64,000 nt of DNA from Brevundimonas diminuta (GTDB lineage: Bacteria; Pseudomonadota; Alphaproteobacteria; Caulobacterales; Caulobacteraceae), in contig NZ_CP073063.1 of the NCBI RefSeq assembly GCF_022654015.1, positions 3,059,501-3,123,500 on the forward strand, written 5' to 3'. How positions within the stretch are numbered: the stretch's first letter is position 1; the number at the start of each line of letters is the position of its first letter. Both the position numbers and the translations under genes were made by a program. Under the pieces are notes generated by a model. That model searched no databases and was not told the origin of the DNA. It saw only the letters and a list, made by a program, of their open reading frames with translations. Below, piece by piece: positions 1 through 14,981 of the stretch.

Positions 1-1418
1 GGATCGCTCATGGCCGCGCGGAAGCCGGCCTCCAGCGACACGCGCCGCTCGGGCGCGCCCCAGATGGTCCACGGCCCCCAGACATTGTCCACGTCGTCGG
101 CGAACGGGCCGACCAGGGCGATCTTCTGGCTCTTCTTCAACGGCAGCAGGCCGTTATCGTTCTTCAGCAGTACGACCGACTTGCGGCCCGCCTCGCGCGA
201 CAGCTCGACGTGCTCGCGCGAGCCGACCACCGCCTTTTCACGCACCGGATCGGTGCCGCGATAGGGGTCGTCGAACAGGCCCAGCGCCGCCTTGGTGTTC
301 AGGACGCGGCGCACCGCCTCGTCCAGCCGCGCCATCGACACCTCGCCCGAGGCGACGAGGCTGGGCAGATGTTCCAGATACAGACCCGACACCATCGACA
401 CATCGACCCCGGCGTTGAAGGCCAGGCGGGCGGCGTCGCGGCCGTCCTCGGCGAAGCCGTGGGCCACCAGCTCCTGCTCGGAGGTGTAGTCGGAGACGAC
501 GAAGCCCTCGAAACCCCATTCGCCGCGCAGGATGTCGGTGAGCAGTTTTCGGCTGCCCGACGCCGGCACGCCGTTGACGTCGTTGAAGGCGCTCATGATC
601 GACAGGGCGCCGGCGTCCACCGAGGCCTTGAACGGCGGCAGGAAGACCCCGCGCAGCGTCTGCTCGCTCATGTCGGTGGTGTTGTATTCGACCCCGCCGA
701 CGGCGGCGGAATAGGCGGCCATGTGTTTGGCGGTGGCCAGGACCGCGTCACGGTCGTCCAGACCCTTTTCGCCCTGGAAGCCGCGCACGCGGGCGGCGGC
801 CAGCAGGTTGTTCAGCAGAACGTCCTCGCCGGCGCCCTCGACGTTGCGGCCCCAACGCTGGTCGCGCGCCACGTCCACCATGGGGGCGTAGGTCTGGTGA
901 ACGGCCGAGGCCGCCGTCTCGACCGCCGCGGCCCGCGCCGTGCGCCGCGCCAATTCGGTGTCGAAGGCCGCCGCCTCGGCCAGAGGCACGGGGAAGATGG
1001 TCGACAGACCGTGGATCACGTCCGCTGCGAACAGCAGCGGGATTTTCAGCCGGCTCTCCTCCATCGCCACGCGCTGGATGCGGCGGCCCGCCTCGGCGCC
1101 GATGCCGTTGAACAGGCTGCCGACCTTGCCTTCGCGGATCAGGGCGGTGACGCGCGCGGGATCACCCGTGCCGTCCAGCGGGTTCACCGCCGTCGGCATC
1201 CAGCGGAACGGATCGGCTAGCAGGTTCAGCTGGCCCGCCTTCTCCTCGACCGTCATGGCCGCGATCAGATCCTCGATCTTCTGGCGGTGACGGGCGACGG
1301 TGCGGGACGCTTGGGCGGATACAGGCATGGGGAACACTCCGGCGCCCATCAGGGCCAAAAGCCCCAGGCCAGACAAGAAATTTCTACGGGAAGCCGCAGG
1401 CTTGAGAGGTCGCGTCAT
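1..1418 (-). CDS. Glycoside hydrolase family 3 beta-glucosidase-like, exported, 3' part missing
   Basis: Reading from the ATG at 1418 the frame stays open to the window edge (about 472 codons), so the C-terminus lies outside. The N-terminus carries an SRRNFL twin-arginine motif followed by a hydrophobic stretch ending near SAQA, so export by Tat to the periplasm is likely. The GH3 N-terminal barrel is clear: a KHMAAY segment and GFVVSDY, whose Asp (about residue 310) is the family's catalytic nucleophile position. The C-terminal sandwich domain begins with VVLLKN and LLPL near the edge. The family releases terminal beta-glucose or related sugars from oligosaccharides. Exact substrate cannot be told. 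It lies downstream of the ZIP transporter gene on the same strand. Confidence 0.88.
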   Translation of the reverse strand, partial: MTRPLKPAASRRNFLSGLGLLALMGAGVFPMPVSAQASRTVARHRQKIEDLIAAMTVEEKAGQLNLLADPFRWMPTAVNPLDGTGDPARVTALIREGKVGSLFNGIGAEAGRRIQRVAMEESRLKIPLLFAADVIHGLSTIFPVPLAEAAAFDTELARRTARAAAVETAASAVHQTYAPMVDVARDQRWGRNVEGAGEDVLLNNLLAAARVRGFQGEKGLDDRDAVLATAKHMAAYSAAVGGVEYNTTDMSEQTLRGVFLPPFKASVDAGALSIMSAFNDVNGVPASGSRKLLTDILRGEWGFEGFVVSDYTSEQELVAHGFAEDGRDAARLAFNAGVDVSMVSGLYLEHLPSLVASGEVSMARLDEAVRRVLNTKAALGLFDDPYRGTDPVREKAVVGSREHVELSREAGRKSVVLLKNDNGLLPLKKSQKIALVGPFADDVDNVWGPWTIWGAPERRVSLEAGFRAAMSD

Positions 1419-1459
1419 TTAGGCTGGCGCTCCTTTCGAGGGACAATCGAGCAGCGAAG

Positions 1460-1478
1460 CGAGAGGCCTAGCCTCTCG
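1460..1478 (-). terminator. Hairpin after the ZIP transporter gene
   Basis: A perfect 8-bp stem (CGAGAGGC / GCCTCTCG) with a 3-nt loop lies 80 bases past the ZIP stop codon on the minus strand. No T-run follows it, so it may be a weak terminator or only a processing or stabilising hairpin ahead of the GH3 gene. Confidence 0.3.
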
Positions 1479-1558
1479 GCCCCGACGGCTTCAACCCCCG
1501 CCCGCCATGTAAATCGATGTAACGCCCCGCTGCGCGGTCACGCCGCGTTTCGCCCGCG

Positions 1559-2341
1559 TCATCCCAGGGCGATGTCCAGGAACATCATTCCGACCAGGCC
1601 GATCATCAGGCCGATCATCGACCCCTCGCCCTTGGACTTCTCGCGGGTCTCGGGAATGATCTCGGCGGTGACGACATAGATCATGGCTCCGGCCGCCAGG
1701 CCCAGCCCCCACGGCAGGGCGCCGGGCAAGAGATCGACCACGCTGGCGCCGATCAGGCCGCCGACCGGCTCGACCAGGCCCGAAGCCAGGGCCGCAGCGA
1801 ACGCCGGCCAGCGGCCGTATCCCAGGGTCGCCATCGCCGCCGACACCGCCAGACCCTCGGGCATGTTCTGGATGCCGATGCCGAGCGCCGTGGACAGCCC
1901 TTGATGCATGTCGCCGCCGCCGAAGCTGACGCCCACCGCCGCGCCCTCGGGGAAGTTGTGCAGGGTGATGGCCATGATGAACAGCCAGATGCGCCGCGAC
2001 AGGTCGCGCGATCCCGCCGGCCCGATGGCCAGCATGTCTACCGGCGCGAACCGGTTCATCAGTCCGATCACCGTCGCCCCGATCAGCACCGCCGCCCCCA
2101 TGACGCCGGCCGCCGCCGCCTGGCTGGCCCCGCCCGCCTGCAGCACGTCCACGCCCGGAATGATAAGCGAGAAAAAGGAGGCCGCCAGCATGACCCCGGC
2201 GGCGAAACCCAGCAGCGCGCTCTGGGTCTGCACCCCCGCCTTGCGGAAAAACAGCAGCGGCACGGCGCCCACCGCCGTCATCATGCCCGCCGCCAGACTG
2301 CCCAGACCGCCTGCGGCGATGGGGGAAAGGGATTCCATCAT
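1559..2341 (-). CDS. ZIP family metal transporter
   Basis: About 260 residues, hydrophobic throughout with roughly eight membrane segments. The family signature is visible: [10 protein letters not shown] in the fourth segment and [10 protein letters not shown] in the fifth, which carry the His, Asn and Glu residues that bind Zn/Fe/Mn in ZIP proteins. It imports divalent metal into the cytoplasm. Two adjacent ATGs (2341 and 2338) are possible starts. A frame extension upstream to 2863 is open but runs antisense through proB and is not credible. It is transcribed divergently from proB across about 65 bases. No Zur or Fur operator was recognised there. Confidence 0.88.
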   Translation of the reverse strand: MMESLSPIAAGGLGSLAAGMMTAVGAVPLLFFRKAGVQTQSALLGFAAGVMLAASFFSLIIPGVDVLQAGGASQAAAAGVMGAAVLIGATVIGLMNRFAPVDMLAIGPAGSRDLSRRIWLFIMAITLHNFPEGAAVGVSFGGGDMHQGLSTALGIGIQNMPEGLAVSAAMATLGYGRWPAFAAALASGLVEPVGGLIGASVVDLLPGALPWGLGLAAGAMIYVVTAEIIPETREKSKGEGSMIGLMIGLVGMMFLDIALG

Positions 2342-2405
2342 CCGTCTGCATTGCGGCGAGACACGGCAAGAGACAAGCCCGAACCGTGGCGTTAGAGAAA
2401 GCTTC

Positions 2406-3563
2406 ATGTCCCAGCGCGCCGCCCTCCCCGTCGGCCCGAACGCTGCGTCGGCGCTGGGCGCCGCCCGGCGGGTCGTGGTCAAGATCGGATCCTCCCTGCT
2501 GATCGACGCGGCCACGCGCCAGCCGACGCGCGACTGGCTGGCCGCCGTCGCCTCGGATCTGGCGGCGCTGAAGGCCGAGGGGCGCGAGGTCATCGTCGTC
2601 TCGTCCGGCTCGATCGCCCTGGGCCGGGGCCGGTTGCCCGCGCTGGGCGCACGGCTGGAGGACAAGCAGGCGGCGGCCTCGGTTGGACAGTCGCTGCTGA
2701 TGGCCGCCTGGTCAGCGGCCTTGGACCCGCACGGCCTGATCGCGGGCCAGGTTCTGCTGACACGCGACGACACCGAACGCCGTCGGCGGTGGCTGAACGC
2801 CCGCGCGACCGTCGAGGCCCTGTTGACCCACGGCGTCATCCCCATCGTCAACGAAAACGACACGGTGGCGACCGAGGAAATCCGTTACGGCGACAACGAC
2901 CGGCTGGCGGCACGCACGGCCCAGTTGGCGCGGGCCGACCTGCTGATCCTGCTGTCGGACGTGGACGGCCTCTATACCGCCGATCCGCGCCGCGATCCGA
3001 GCGCCGCCCACCTGCCCCTGATCGAGACGCTCAGCCTCGATATCCTGGCCATGGGCGGCGGCGCCAACGCCGATGCGGGCGTGGGCACGGGCGGCATGGC
3101 GACCAAGCTGGCGGCGGCCCAGATCGCGCGTTCGGCCGGTTGCGCCACCATCATCGCCTCGGGCCAGACCCTGTCGCCGCTCAGCGCCATCCGCGACGGC
3201 GCGCGTGCCACCCTGATCGCCGCCCCCGACGGGCCGATGGCCGCCTATAAGCAGTGGATCGCCGGCAGCCTGTCGCCAACTGGAACCCTAACGCTGGACG
3301 CCGGGGCGGTCACGGCGCTGAAGGCGGGCAAGAGCCTGCTGCCGGCCGGGGTCACGGGCGTGTCCGGCGGCTTCGAAAAGGGCGACTGCGTGCGCCTGAT
3401 CGACCCGGACGGTCGCGCCGTCGGCGTGGGCCTGGCCGCCTACGCCGCCGACGAGGCCGCGCGCCTTCGCGGCCGCCGCTCGGACGAGATCGAGACCCTG
3501 CTGGGCTATCGCGGGGCCTCGGTGCTGATCCACCGCGACGACATGGTGCTGGACGACCGATGA
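2406..3563 (+). CDS. proB: Glutamate 5-kinase
   Basis: 385 residues, the usual full length. It phosphorylates glutamate to gamma-glutamyl phosphate, the first step of proline synthesis. The amino-acid kinase domain shows [10 protein letters not shown] near the N-terminus, [19 protein letters not shown] and [10 protein letters not shown], then GTGGMATKL. The last 75 or so residues form the PUA domain ([12 protein letters not shown] onward). The ATG at 2406 was chosen because the kinase fold starts shortly after it. An upstream open frame overlaps the ZIP gene antisense and is rejected. The TGA overlaps the proA ATG (ATGA), so the two genes are translationally coupled. Confidence 0.97.
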   Translation: MSQRAALPVGPNAASALGAARRVVVKIGSSLLIDAATRQPTRDWLAAVASDLAALKAEGREVIVVSSGSIALGRGRLPALGARLEDKQAAASVGQSLLMAAWSAALDPHGLIAGQVLLTRDDTERRRRWLNARATVEALLTHGVIPIVNENDTVATEEIRYGDNDRLAARTAQLARADLLILLSDVDGLYTADPRRDPSAAHLPLIETLSLDILAMGGGANADAGVGTGGMATKLAAAQIARSAGCATIIASGQTLSPLSAIRDGARATLIAAPDGPMAAYKQWIAGSLSPTGTLTLDAGAVTALKAGKSLLPAGVTGVSGGFEKGDCVRLIDPDGRAVGVGLAAYAADEAARLRGRRSDEIETLLGYRGASVLIHRDDMVLDDR

Positions 3564-4822
3564 CCGATCTGAAGACCCGAATGCTGGACCTGGGCCAGCG
3601 CGCCCGCACCGCAGCCGTGCTCCTGCGCGAAGCTCCCGCCGCCGCCCGCACCCGCGCGCTGGAAATCCTGTCCGCAAAACTGACGGCCGCCGAACCCGCC
3701 CTGCTCGCCGCCAACGCCCGCGATGTGGAGGCCGCCCGCCTGAACGGCATGACCGAGGCCCTGATCGATCGGCTGTCGTTAAGCCCCGCCCGCATCGCCG
3801 GCATGGCCGAGGCGGTGGCGACCATCGCCGCCGTGCCCGATCCGCTGGGCGTCGAGACCGAACGCTGGACCCCCGCCAACGGGCTGGACATCGCCCGTGT
3901 CCGCACCCCGATCGGCGTGCTGGGCGTGATCTACGAGAGCCGCCCCAACGTCACAGCCGACGCCGCCGCGCTGTGCATCCGCTCGGGCAATGCCGCCATC
4001 CTGCGCTGCGGCTCGGACTGTCTGCAGTCGTCGCTGGCCATCGCCGCCCTGATCGCGGAAGCTCTGGCCGAGGCCGGCCTGCCCGCCGATGCGGTGCAAC
4101 TGATCGACACCCCGGACCGCGAGGCCGTCGGCCTGATGCTGACCGGGCTGGACGGCGCCATCGACGTCATCGTCCCACGCGGCGGCAAGAGCCTAGTCGC
4201 CCGCGTCCAGGCCGAGGCCAGGACGGCGGTGCTCAGCCATCTGGAAGGGCTGAACCACACCTATCTGCACCATGCCGCCGATCTGGAGGTCGCCCGCGCC
4301 ATCGTCCTGAACGCCAAGATGCGCCGCGTCTCGGTCTGCGGCGCGACCGAGACCCTGCTGGTGGACCGGGCGGCGGCCCGGCGCCTGCTGCCGCCCGTCG
4401 CCGCCGACCTGATCGCCGCCGGTTGCGAACTGCGCGGCGACGCCGACGCCCGCGCTCTGGTCCCCGCCATGACGCCCGCGACCGAGGCCGACTGGACCAC
4501 CGAATATCTGGCCCCCATCCTCGCCGTCCGCATCGTCGAGGATCTAAACGCCGCCACCGGCCACATCGCCTGCTACGGTTCGGGCCATACCGAGGCCATC
4601 GTCACCACCGACACGGCCGCCGCCGAACGGTTCGCCGCCAAGGTCGACAGCGCCATCGTCCTGATCAACGCATCGACCCAGTTCGCCGACGGCGGCGAGT
4701 TCGGCTTCGGCGGCGAAATCGGCATCTCCACCAACCGCCTCCACGCCCGGGGCCCGGTCGGGGCCGAGCAGCTGACCACCTACAAATACGTCGTGCGTGG
4801 CCAGGGCCAGATCAGGCCGTAG
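3560..4822 (+). CDS. proA: Glutamate-5-semialdehyde dehydrogenase
   Basis: 420 residues. It reduces gamma-glutamyl phosphate with NADPH to glutamate semialdehyde, which cyclises on the way to proline. The aldehyde-dehydrogenase fold is clear: [25 protein letters not shown], the catalytic Cys in [12 protein letters not shown], and the family's C-terminal [15 protein letters not shown] plus TTYKYVVRG. The ATG at 3560 overlaps the proB stop by four bases, so proBA is an operon. It ends facing the glucose dehydrogenase gene, with a palindromic repeat in between. Confidence 0.97.
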   Translation: MTDLKTRMLDLGQRARTAAVLLREAPAAARTRALEILSAKLTAAEPALLAANARDVEAARLNGMTEALIDRLSLSPARIAGMAEAVATIAAVPDPLGVETERWTPANGLDIARVRTPIGVLGVIYESRPNVTADAAALCIRSGNAAILRCGSDCLQSSLAIAALIAEALAEAGLPADAVQLIDTPDREAVGLMLTGLDGAIDVIVPRGGKSLVARVQAEARTAVLSHLEGLNHTYLHHAADLEVARAIVLNAKMRRVSVCGATETLLVDRAAARRLLPPVAADLIAAGCELRGDADARALVPAMTPATEADWTTEYLAPILAVRIVEDLNAATGHIACYGSGHTEAIVTTDTAAAERFAAKVDSAIVLINASTQFADGGEFGFGGEIGISTNRLHARGPVGAEQLTTYKYVVRGQGQIRP

Positions 4823-4836
4823 GTCGCGCACGTTCT

Positions 4837-4983
4837 CCCTCCCCGTTCGGGGAGGGCGGCTGAGACGAAGGCGAGGCCGAGTGGGGGCGGCAGGCGATAT
4901 CCCGCTGAATGAGAGAAGACGGCTCGTTTCCGAGCCTCCCCCACCCGGTCGCTGACGCGACCACCCTCCCCCGCGGGGGAGGG
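4837..4983. repeat. Palindromic intergenic element between proA and the glucose dehydrogenase gene
   Basis: Four stem-loops are packed into the gap of two converging genes: CCCTCCCC-GTTC-GGGGAGGG (4837-4856), GGCTCG/CGAGCC (4921-4936), GGTCGC-TGAC-GCGACC (4947-4962) and a perfect 20-base palindrome at 4964-4983. The outer arms are versions of each other in opposite orientation. It looks like a dispersed REP-type element and could also stop transcription from both sides. Confidence 0.6.
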
Positions 4984-4999
4984 AGATTGGTGCGTGGTC

Positions 5000-7429
5000 T
5001 CAGCCGCGCTGCGGCAGCGCATAGGCGATGACGTAATCGCCCTCCGGCGTTTCCATGAAGTGATGGCCGGCGGCGACGATCACCAGATACTGGCGGCCGT
5101 TCTGCTCGTAGATCATCGGGTTCGCCTGCCCGCCGGCGGGCAGGACATCGGACCAGACGGTCTTGCCCGTCTCGATGTCGATGGCGCGGATCAGGTCGTC
5201 GGTCGCGGCGGCGATGAAGATCAGGCCGCCCGCCGTGACCACCGATCCGCCGTTGTTCGGCGTGCCGATTTCCAGCGGCAGCATCGATGGGATGCCGAAC
5301 GGGCCGTTCTTGCGCGCCGTGCCGAACGGACGATCCCACAGGGTCTTGCCGCTTTGCACGTCGATGGCCCGGATGCCGCCGTACGGAGGCTCCTTGCACA
5401 GCAGGCCGGTGAAGGGCATCCGCCAGCCGGCGTTGACGTCGATCGCATAGGGCACGCCCATCTGCGGATCGCCCGCGCCCTCGGCCTTGGCGCCTTCTCC
5501 CGTCGTCTCGGCCTGATAGCGAGGGTCGTCGCGCGGGAACCAGCCCCGCTTGTTCGCCTCGGCGCGCGGCACCAGACGGTTGTAGTTGGGCATGTCGTTA
5601 TAGTTGGCGATGATCACGCCGCGACGCGGATCCAGCGCCACGCTGCCCCAGTCCGAACCGCCGTTGTAGCCCGGATATTCGATGAAGCGACGGTCGGCGG
5701 TCGGGGGCGTGAACTGGCCCTGATACGACGCCTTCTTGAACTGGATGCGGCAGATCATCTGATCGATCGGCGACATGCCCCACATGTCGACTTCGCGCAG
5801 GTCGGGCTTGGCCAGGGTGTTGAACAGCGAATAGGGCTGGGTCGCCGCGCGCTGGGCCGGTTCGACGCCGCCGCGCGGGGCCGGACGATCCTGAACGCCG
5901 TGCAGGGGCTGGCCCGTGCGGCGATCCAGCACGAAGATTTCGCCGCGCTTGGACGGCAGGATCACCGCCGGCGTCACGCCCCCTGCGGTCGGCATGTCGA
6001 CCAGCGTCACCTGTGAACCCAGGTCATAGTCCCAGACGTCGCGGCGCACGGTCTGATAGCTCCAGCGCGGCTTGCCCGTCGTGACGTCCAGCGCGACCAG
6101 GGCGCTGGAATACTGGTTCTCCTGCGGCCGGCGCAGCGACGAATAGTAGTCGGCGGCCGAGTTGCCCATCGGCAGATAGACCAGGCCCAGGGCTTCGTCG
6201 CCCGTCGCCGTCGTCCACATGTTCGGGGTGCCCGGCGTGTAGGTCTGACCGGCTGGCGGGGCGGTGGTGATGTCGGGACGCATCATGTCCCAGGCGAAGC
6301 GCAGCTGACCGGTGACGACGTCGTAGCCCTGGATCACGCCCGAGGCGTTCCAGCGCTTTTGACCGTCCAGCACCTGATGGCCCGTGACGATGACGCCGCG
6401 CACAACGACGGGCGGCGAGGTGATCGACACCATGCCGGGATAGGGATTGCCCATCCCTTCCTTGATGCTGACGGCGCCGTTTGTTCCGAAGGCCGGGCAA
6501 GGCACGCCGGTGCGCGCATCGACCGCGATGATCCGGCCGTCCAGCGTACCTTCGATGATGCGCGTCGCGCAGGGCTGGGCCTGATCGACGTTGGGCGCGG
6601 CGTAATAGGTCACGCCGCGGCAGGCGGCGGTGTAGGGGATCTGCTCGTCCGCCACCCTGGGATCATAGGCCCACTTCTGCCGGCCGGTATTGGCGTCCAG
6701 GGCGAACATCTTGTTGCGACCTGAGCAGAGATAGACGGTGTCGGCGATCTTCAGCGGCGTCGTTTCGGCGCCGAACCGTTCGCCGGGCAAGTCGCCGGTG
6801 CGGAAGGTCCAGGCACGCTGCAGCTGGCCGACGTTGGTCTTATTGATCTGGTTGAGCGGCGAATAGCGCTGGGCCGCGTCCGATCCCCCATAGGCGGGCC
6901 AGTCCATGCCGGCCTTGATCAGGGCCGGATCGCCGAACGGTCCGCGCGCGCCGGGCACCGGGCTGTCGACGCCAGGCGCGTTGATCTGACCGACCACCAG
7001 GCCGAACACGACTGTCAGGACCGCCAATCCGAGCGCGCCGAGGCCCGCCGTTTTGCCGCCGCCGCGCGAGCGCAGCACAGGCAGCGTCGCCAACACCAGG
7101 AACATCAGCACCAGGGGCCCGACCAGGCGGGGAATCATGGCCCAGCCGTTCAGGCCTTTCTCCCATAGTGCCCAGATCACCGTGGCGACGAAGACTGCGC
7201 CATAGACCCAAGCCCCCCGAACGTCGCGATAAACAAGCAAAAGGCCCGACACGATCAGCGCCAGGCCTGCAATCAGATAATACCAGGAGCCGCCCAGCAT
7301 CGCGAGCTGAACGCCGCCCACCGTCAGCACGAGACCGATCACGGCCAGCAGCACCCCGAGCAGCAACGTCAGCCATCCCCCCAGGCCGGTCGGGGTTGTC
7401 CATCGGGGCATGGTCACGCTCTCTGTCAT
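5000..7429 (-). CDS. gcd: Membrane-bound PQQ-dependent glucose/quinate/shikimate-type dehydrogenase
   Basis: 809 residues, matching the family (about 800). The first 150 residues hold four or five membrane segments (for example WLTLLLGVLLAVIGLVL), which anchor the protein and pass electrons to ubiquinone. The rest is the periplasmic eight-bladed PQQ propeller, starting at DWPAYGGSDAAQRYSPL and including GERFGAETTPL, YTPGTPNMWT and DVWDYDLGSQ. Members oxidise glucose to gluconolactone, or quinate/shikimate. The substrate cannot be separated here with certainty. The ATG at 7429 precedes the first membrane segment. No PQQ biosynthesis genes are in the window, so the cofactor must be made elsewhere or taken up. 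Confidence 0.92.
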   Translation of the reverse strand: MTESVTMPRWTTPTGLGGWLTLLLGVLLAVIGLVLTVGGVQLAMLGGSWYYLIAGLALIVSGLLLVYRDVRGAWVYGAVFVATVIWALWEKGLNGWAMIPRLVGPLVLMFLVLATLPVLRSRGGGKTAGLGALGLAVLTVVFGLVVGQINAPGVDSPVPGARGPFGDPALIKAGMDWPAYGGSDAAQRYSPLNQINKTNVGQLQRAWTFRTGDLPGERFGAETTPLKIADTVYLCSGRNKMFALDANTGRQKWAYDPRVADEQIPYTAACRGVTYYAAPNVDQAQPCATRIIEGTLDGRIIAVDARTGVPCPAFGTNGAVSIKEGMGNPYPGMVSITSPPVVVRGVIVTGHQVLDGQKRWNASGVIQGYDVVTGQLRFAWDMMRPDITTAPPAGQTYTPGTPNMWTTATGDEALGLVYLPMGNSAADYYSSLRRPQENQYSSALVALDVTTGKPRWSYQTVRRDVWDYDLGSQVTLVDMPTAGGVTPAVILPSKRGEIFVLDRRTGQPLHGVQDRPAPRGGVEPAQRAATQPYSLFNTLAKPDLREVDMWGMSPIDQMICRIQFKKASYQGQFTPPTADRRFIEYPGYNGGSDWGSVALDPRRGVIIANYNDMPNYNRLVPRAEANKRGWFPRDDPRYQAETTGEGAKAEGAGDPQMGVPYAIDVNAGWRMPFTGLLCKEPPYGGIRAIDVQSGKTLWDRPFGTARKNGPFGIPSMLPLEIGTPNNGGSVVTAGGLIFIAAATDDLIRAIDIETGKTVWSDVLPAGGQANPMIYEQNGRQYLVIVAAGHHFMETPEGDYVIAYALPQRG

Positions 7430-7634
7430 CGGCTGAAATCAGCCTTCGCAACGCCTTGAGGCTACGCCGGTTCCTATTGTCGCACCTCTGGAACAAAATC
7501 CTGTTGCGGCGCAAACGGCGATCATCAGCAACTTTTGACGACGAAACGCGCCGGATTGGATGATTTATTCTTTTTGTTCAGCCGAGAACGCCTCGCGGCA
7601 ATAATATTTGCCTCAAACACCTTGTTTGCGGCAT

Positions 7635-9067
7635 ATGCGAGATATGCATAAGACCCTGAAGCAAGGCGGGACATTCGTCGTCGAACCTCGCCGCCTGTCC
7701 AAGGCCTCGGCCGAACTGCGCGCGCGCGGTTTCGGCGAGATCACGATTCCGCCGTCCACTGAGACCGCCGAAAAACAGGCTTCGCGCTGCACCGACTGCG
7801 GCGTGCCCTTCTGCCAGAACGCCTGCCCGCTTCAGAACAACATCCCAGACTGGCTGCGTCTGTCGGCCGAGAACGAGCCGCGCGAGGCCTGGCGCGTCGC
7901 GTCACTGACCTCGACCATACCCGAAATCTGCGGCCGCATCTGCCCGCAGGACCGACTGTGCGAAGGGTCCTGCACCTTGAACCAGTCCGGCTGGGACGCC
8001 GTGACCATCGGCTCGGTCGAGGCCTGGCTGGGCGACCAGGCCTTCGCCAACGGCTGGGTCGAGCCGATCCGCCCGGCGGCCGAACGCGGCGAAACCGTGG
8101 GGATCGTCGGCGCCGGCCCGGCCGGTCTGGCCGCCGCCGACCGCCTGCGCTGCGAGGGCTATCAGGTCACGATCTATGACCGCCACGACCGGGCCGGCGG
8201 CCTGCTGATCTACGGCATCCCCGGCTTCAAGCTGGAAAAGCACGTCGTCCAGCGCCGCGTGGACCGGCTGATCGACGGCGGCGTCCAGTTCGTCCTGCGC
8301 TGCGAGGTCGGCAAGGACGTAACCCTGACGGAGCTGCGCGACCGCCACGACGTCGTCCTGCTGGCCATGGGCGTCTATCAGCCGCGCATCCTGTCTGCGC
8401 CGGGTCGCGGGCCGGATTCGACCGTCGCGGCCCTGTCCTATCTGACCCATCAGAACCGCCGCGACCTGGGCGACGCTGAACAGGACGGCTGGCACGAGGC
8501 GCGCGGCAAGCGGGTCGTCGTGATCGGCGGCGGCGACACGGCCATGGACTGCGTCCGCACCGCCGTCCGACAGGGCGCGGCCAGCGTCACCTGCCTGTAT
8601 CGACGCGACCGGGAGAACATGCCGGGCTCGGCCCGCGAGGTCGTCAACGCCGAGGAAGAGGGCGTCGTCTTCGAATGGCTGGCTGCGCCCAAGGCCCTGC
8701 TGTCACAAGGCGATCGGGTCACGGGCGTCCGCGCTGCGCGGATGCAACTGACCGAGGCGGCTCCCGGCCAGCGTCGCGACATCGTCCCCGTCCCCGGCGC
8801 CGACTTCGACGTGCCCGCCGACATCGTCATTGAGGCCCTGGGCTTCTCGCCCGAGCCGTTCGCGGCGCATGAGCCGAACTTGCGCCTGCGTGACGACGGC
8901 ACGATCAAGGTTGGCTCGGTCAGTTTCGCCACCAGCCTGCCCGGCGTCTTCGCCGCCGGCGACGCGGTGCGCGGCGCCTCCCTGGTCGTCTGGGCCGTGC
9001 GCGAAGGCCAGGACGCCGCCGCCGAGATCGACCGCTACTTCAAGACCCGCACCGAGGAGGTCGCGGC

Positions 9068-9071
<4 letters not shown>
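7635..9071 (+). CDS. gltD: Glutamate synthase, small subunit
   Basis: 478 residues from the ATG at 7635; a second ATG at 7644 is equally possible and neither has a strong ribosome site. With GltB it makes two glutamates from glutamine and 2-oxoglutarate using NADPH. The N-terminal region carries the cysteine motifs CTDCGVPFC and CGRICPQDRLCEGSC that bind two 4Fe-4S clusters. VGIVGAGPAGLAAADRL is the FAD site and VVVIGGGDTAMDC the NADPH site. The end FAAGDAVRGASLVVWAVREG is typical. It overlaps gltB by four bases. Here gltD precedes gltB, the reverse of the E. coli order. Confidence 0.96.
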
Positions 9072-13621
<4,550 letters not shown>

Positions 13622-13650
13622 CACCGAACCGCCTGCCCCAGAAAGCCGCC

Positions 13651-14964
13651 ATGACCCGATCCGCCGCCCTTGCCGTCACGCTCGTCGCCGGGGCGGCGGC
13701 CTTCGCCTCACCGGCCTGGGCGGCCCCGGCCCTGCTGGCGCATCAGGCGCCCCTGGTCATCGACACGGCGGCGACGGCCTGGATCCTGACCTCGACGGCG
13801 CTGGTGCTGCTGATGACCCTGCCGGGCCTGGCCCTGTTCTACGGCGGCATGGTCCGGAAGAAGAACATCATCAGCGTCGTCGCCCAGTCGGCGGCCGCCT
13901 TCGCCATCGTCTCGGTGTTGTGGTTCCTGGTCGGCTACAGCCTTTCGTTCGGCAAGGGACCGGAGGCGGTCAACGGCTTCATCGGCGGGTTGCAGGCGGC
14001 CTTCCTGAACGGCGTCACGGCCCAGACGGCCCACAGCCTGCTGCCCGGCCTGCCCGAACTGCTGTTCGTCGCCTTCCAGATGACCTTCGCCATCATCACC
14101 CCGGCCCTGATCGCCGGCGCCTTCGCCGAGCGGATGAAGTTCTCGGCCAGCCTGCTGTTCTTCGCCCTGTGGCACCTGATCGTTTATGCGCCGATCTGTC
14201 ATCAGGTCTGGGGCGGCGGCTATCTGGGCGGGCTGGGCGTGCTCGACTTCGCGGGCGGCGCGGTCGTCCACGTCAACGCCGGGATCGCCGGCCTGGTTTG
14301 CGCCCTGGTGCTGGGGCCGCGTCACGGCTTCGGGCGCGACAACATGGCCCCCGCCAACCTGGTCTATAGCGCCATCGGCACCGGCCTGCTGCTCGTCGGC
14401 TGGCTGGGCTTCAACGCCGGATCGGCGGGCGCGGCGGATGCGCTGGCCGCCACCGCCGCCTTCAACACCATTCTGGCCGCCGGCAGCGCAGCCCTAGGCT
14501 GGATGACCCTCGAATGGTTCGATCGCAAGCGCCCGACCCTCTTGGGCCTGCTGTCGGGCGTCGTCGGCGGTCTGGTCGCCATCACCCCCGCCGCCGGTTT
14601 CGTCGATCCCAAGGGCGCCTTCTTCATCGGCCTGATCGGCGGTCCGGCCTGCTATGCGGGCGCGGTCTGGCTGAAGCACGCGCTGAAGTACGACGACAGT
14701 CTGGACGCGTTTGGCGTGCACGGCGTGGGCGGCATCGTCGGCGCCCTGCTGACCGGCGTCTTCGCCACCACGACCGTCAACGCCCTGTCGGAGGGGGCGA
14801 CCGTGTGGAAACAGGCCGTGGGCCTGGTCGGCGTCATCGCCTGGAGCGCGGCGGGCACCTTCGTCGTCCTGATGATCTGCAAGTTCACCACGGGTCTGCG
14901 CGTCACCAAGGACGAAGAGGTCGAGGGGCTGGACTATACCCAGCACGGCGAGGCCATCCACTGA
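13651..14964 (+). CDS. amtB: Ammonium transporter
   Basis: 437 residues with an N-terminal signal peptide (to about AWA at residue 24) followed by eleven membrane segments, the AmtB/MEP/Rh architecture. The pore twin histidines correspond to His207 (VVHVNAG) and His357 (FGVHGVGGIVG). FYGGMVRKKNI and the TEWFDRKRP-like loop are also typical. It conducts ammonium into the cell, feeding glutamine synthetase and GltBD. In most bacteria amtB sits beside glnK, the PII protein that plugs it, but no PII gene is present here. The ATG at 13651 was chosen because the signal peptide follows directly; the upstream frame overlaps gltB. Confidence 0.95.
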   Translation: MTRSAALAVTLVAGAAAFASPAWAAPALLAHQAPLVIDTAATAWILTSTALVLLMTLPGLALFYGGMVRKKNIISVVAQSAAAFAIVSVLWFLVGYSLSFGKGPEAVNGFIGGLQAAFLNGVTAQTAHSLLPGLPELLFVAFQMTFAIITPALIAGAFAERMKFSASLLFFALWHLIVYAPICHQVWGGGYLGGLGVLDFAGGAVVHVNAGIAGLVCALVLGPRHGFGRDNMAPANLVYSAIGTGLLLVGWLGFNAGSAGAADALAATAAFNTILAAGSAALGWMTLEWFDRKRPTLLGLLSGVVGGLVAITPAAGFVDPKGAFFIGLIGGPACYAGAVWLKHALKYDDSLDAFGVHGVGGIVGALLTGVFATTTVNALSEGATVWKQAVGLVGVIAWSAAGTFVVLMICKFTTGLRVTKDEEVEGLDYTQHGEAIH

Positions 14965-14981
14965 CCCTACAGGCGCTGCCG

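Noticed and set aside
1559..2863. 434-residue frame extending the ZIP transporter N-terminus
   Set aside because: The extra 170 or so codons run antisense through proB and lack any transporter features.
7576..7589. GTTC-N6-GAAC as an SOS box before gltD
   Set aside because: The alphaproteobacterial LexA site is a direct repeat with N7; this is an inverted repeat with N6, and gltD is not a known SOS gene.
7597..7611. GG...GC pair resembling a sigma-54 promoter upstream of gltD
   Set aside because: The GG and GC dinucleotides are separated by 11 bases; sigma-54 needs 10, and the TGGCAC part is poorly matched.
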